From: Bartonella sp. AU16XJBT
Lineage (GTDB): Bacteria; Pseudomonadota; Alphaproteobacteria; Rhizobiales; Rhizobiaceae
DNA: 64,000 nt
NCBI RefSeq assembly: GCF_028618665.1
Contig: NZ_JAQITF010000001.1
Coordinates: 124,001 to 188,000 of the forward strand
Direction of reading: 5' to 3'
Under the pieces are notes generated by a model. It was not told where the DNA came from and did not search any database. It saw nothing but the letters and a program-made list of their open reading frames with translations. A program made the translations under genes and the position numbers. Below are positions 63,598-64,000 of this stretch, piece after piece; within the stretch, counting starts at the first letter, position 1; each line of letters begins with the position of its first letter.

Positions 63598-64000
63598 TTA
63601 TCTTTTTTCTTTATCATCTTGATGACGCATGGCTAATGTACGCAAACGAAGAGCATTTAATTTAATAAAACCTGTTGCATCTCTTTGATCATAAGCGCCT
63701 TGATCATCCTCAAAAGTCACCAACTCACTAGAATAAAGTGACTTTTTACTTTGGCGCCCTTCAACGATCACATTTCCTTTATAGAGCTTTAACGTAACTT
63801 CACCTTCAACATGTTCTTGAGATAAATCAATCGCTGCCTGCAACATCTTACGTTCCGGAGAAAACCAAAATCCATAATAAATGAGTTCTGCATAACGTGG
63901 CATTAATTCATCTTTCAAATGAGCTGCACCACGATCTAGCGTTAAAGATTCTATAGCTCTATGAGCCGTTAAAAGGATAGTTCCCCCTGGTGTTTCATAA
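63598..64000 (-). CDS. argG: Argininosuccinate synthase, C-terminal part (cut by window edge)
   Basis: The frame is open to the right edge, so only the last 133 or so codons of a roughly 400-codon gene are present. Diagnostic pieces: [48 protein letters not shown], and [13 protein letters not shown] with [13 protein letters not shown]. This is the C-terminal oligomerisation region of the enzyme that joins citrulline and aspartate in arginine synthesis. Internal methionines, such as at 63918, are not starts. Confidence 0.93.
   Translation of the reverse strand, partial: YETPGGTILLTAHRAIESLTLDRGAAHLKDELMPRYAELIYYGFWFSPERKMLQAAIDLSQEHVEGEVTLKLYKGNVIVEGRQSKKSLYSSELVTFEDDQGAYDQRDATGFIKLNALRLRTLAMRHQDDKEKR

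Overview
The window is about 64 kb of AT-rich alphaproteobacterial chromosome and is best explained as Bartonella (Rhizobiales). The evidence is the BatR/BatS (ChvI/ChvG-type) regulators followed by hprK, a mannose-type EIIA and HPr; a class I lysyl-tRNA synthetase; AddAB instead of RecBCD; a DivL homologue beside ahcY; TamA/TamB; and long decayed intergenic spaces typical of a shrinking genome. I cannot name the species. No rRNA, tRNA or CRISPR array was seen.

Layout: 0-4.3 kb dnaK (with a heat-shock promoter), a PCuAC copper chaperone and a BON-LysM protein. 4.6-8.5 kb batR-batS-hprK-EIIA-ptsH. 9.1-18.5 kb thpR, grpE, hrcA, rdgB-hemW, dapE, a YgjP-like metalloprotease with an alpha/beta hydrolase, and infC (apparent AUU start). 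18.5-24 kb is mostly decayed DNA around one MsbA-like ABC exporter. 24-31 kb tamB/tamA. 31-40.5 kb comM, an orphan solute-binding protein, gyrB, ubiE-ubiB and a coaBC with an added N-terminal ribbon-helix-helix domain. 40.5-43.8 kb is decayed DNA around an EI24/CysZ-like membrane protein. 43.8-52.3 kb accD-folC, an NDUFA9-like protein, ahcY, divL, tsaE. 52.4-63.2 kb, on the minus strand, trxA, addA-addB, prfC, lysK. The right edge cuts argG.

Functional links: dnaK, grpE and hrcA form the Hsp70 and heat-shock control set. BatR/BatS and the truncated nitrogen/carbon PTS (HprK, EIIA, HPr) form a sensing block. TamA/TamB build the outer membrane. UbiE/UbiB serve quinone synthesis. AddAB repairs double-strand breaks. 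PrfC, LysK, InfC and TsaE serve translation.

The main unexplained structure is a dispersed repeat of roughly 250-450 bp, with about ten clear degenerate copies on both strands in the long intergenic spaces. Read codon by codon, it is the 5' region of a tyrosine-recombinase (DUF4102-type phage integrase) gene with its upstream DNA. Copies occur as a tandem triplet at 18.6-19.8 kb and as tail-to-tail pairs at 22.7-23.7 and 40.6-41.3 kb. A second, unidentified degenerate repeat occurs at 14.64 and 22.25 kb. Other points worth checking are the RHH-CoaBC fusion, the tyrosine in place of the phospho-acceptor histidine in DivL, AccD lacking all four zinc cysteines, and a rhizobial gene block (ptsH to ahcY) split by about 39 kb.
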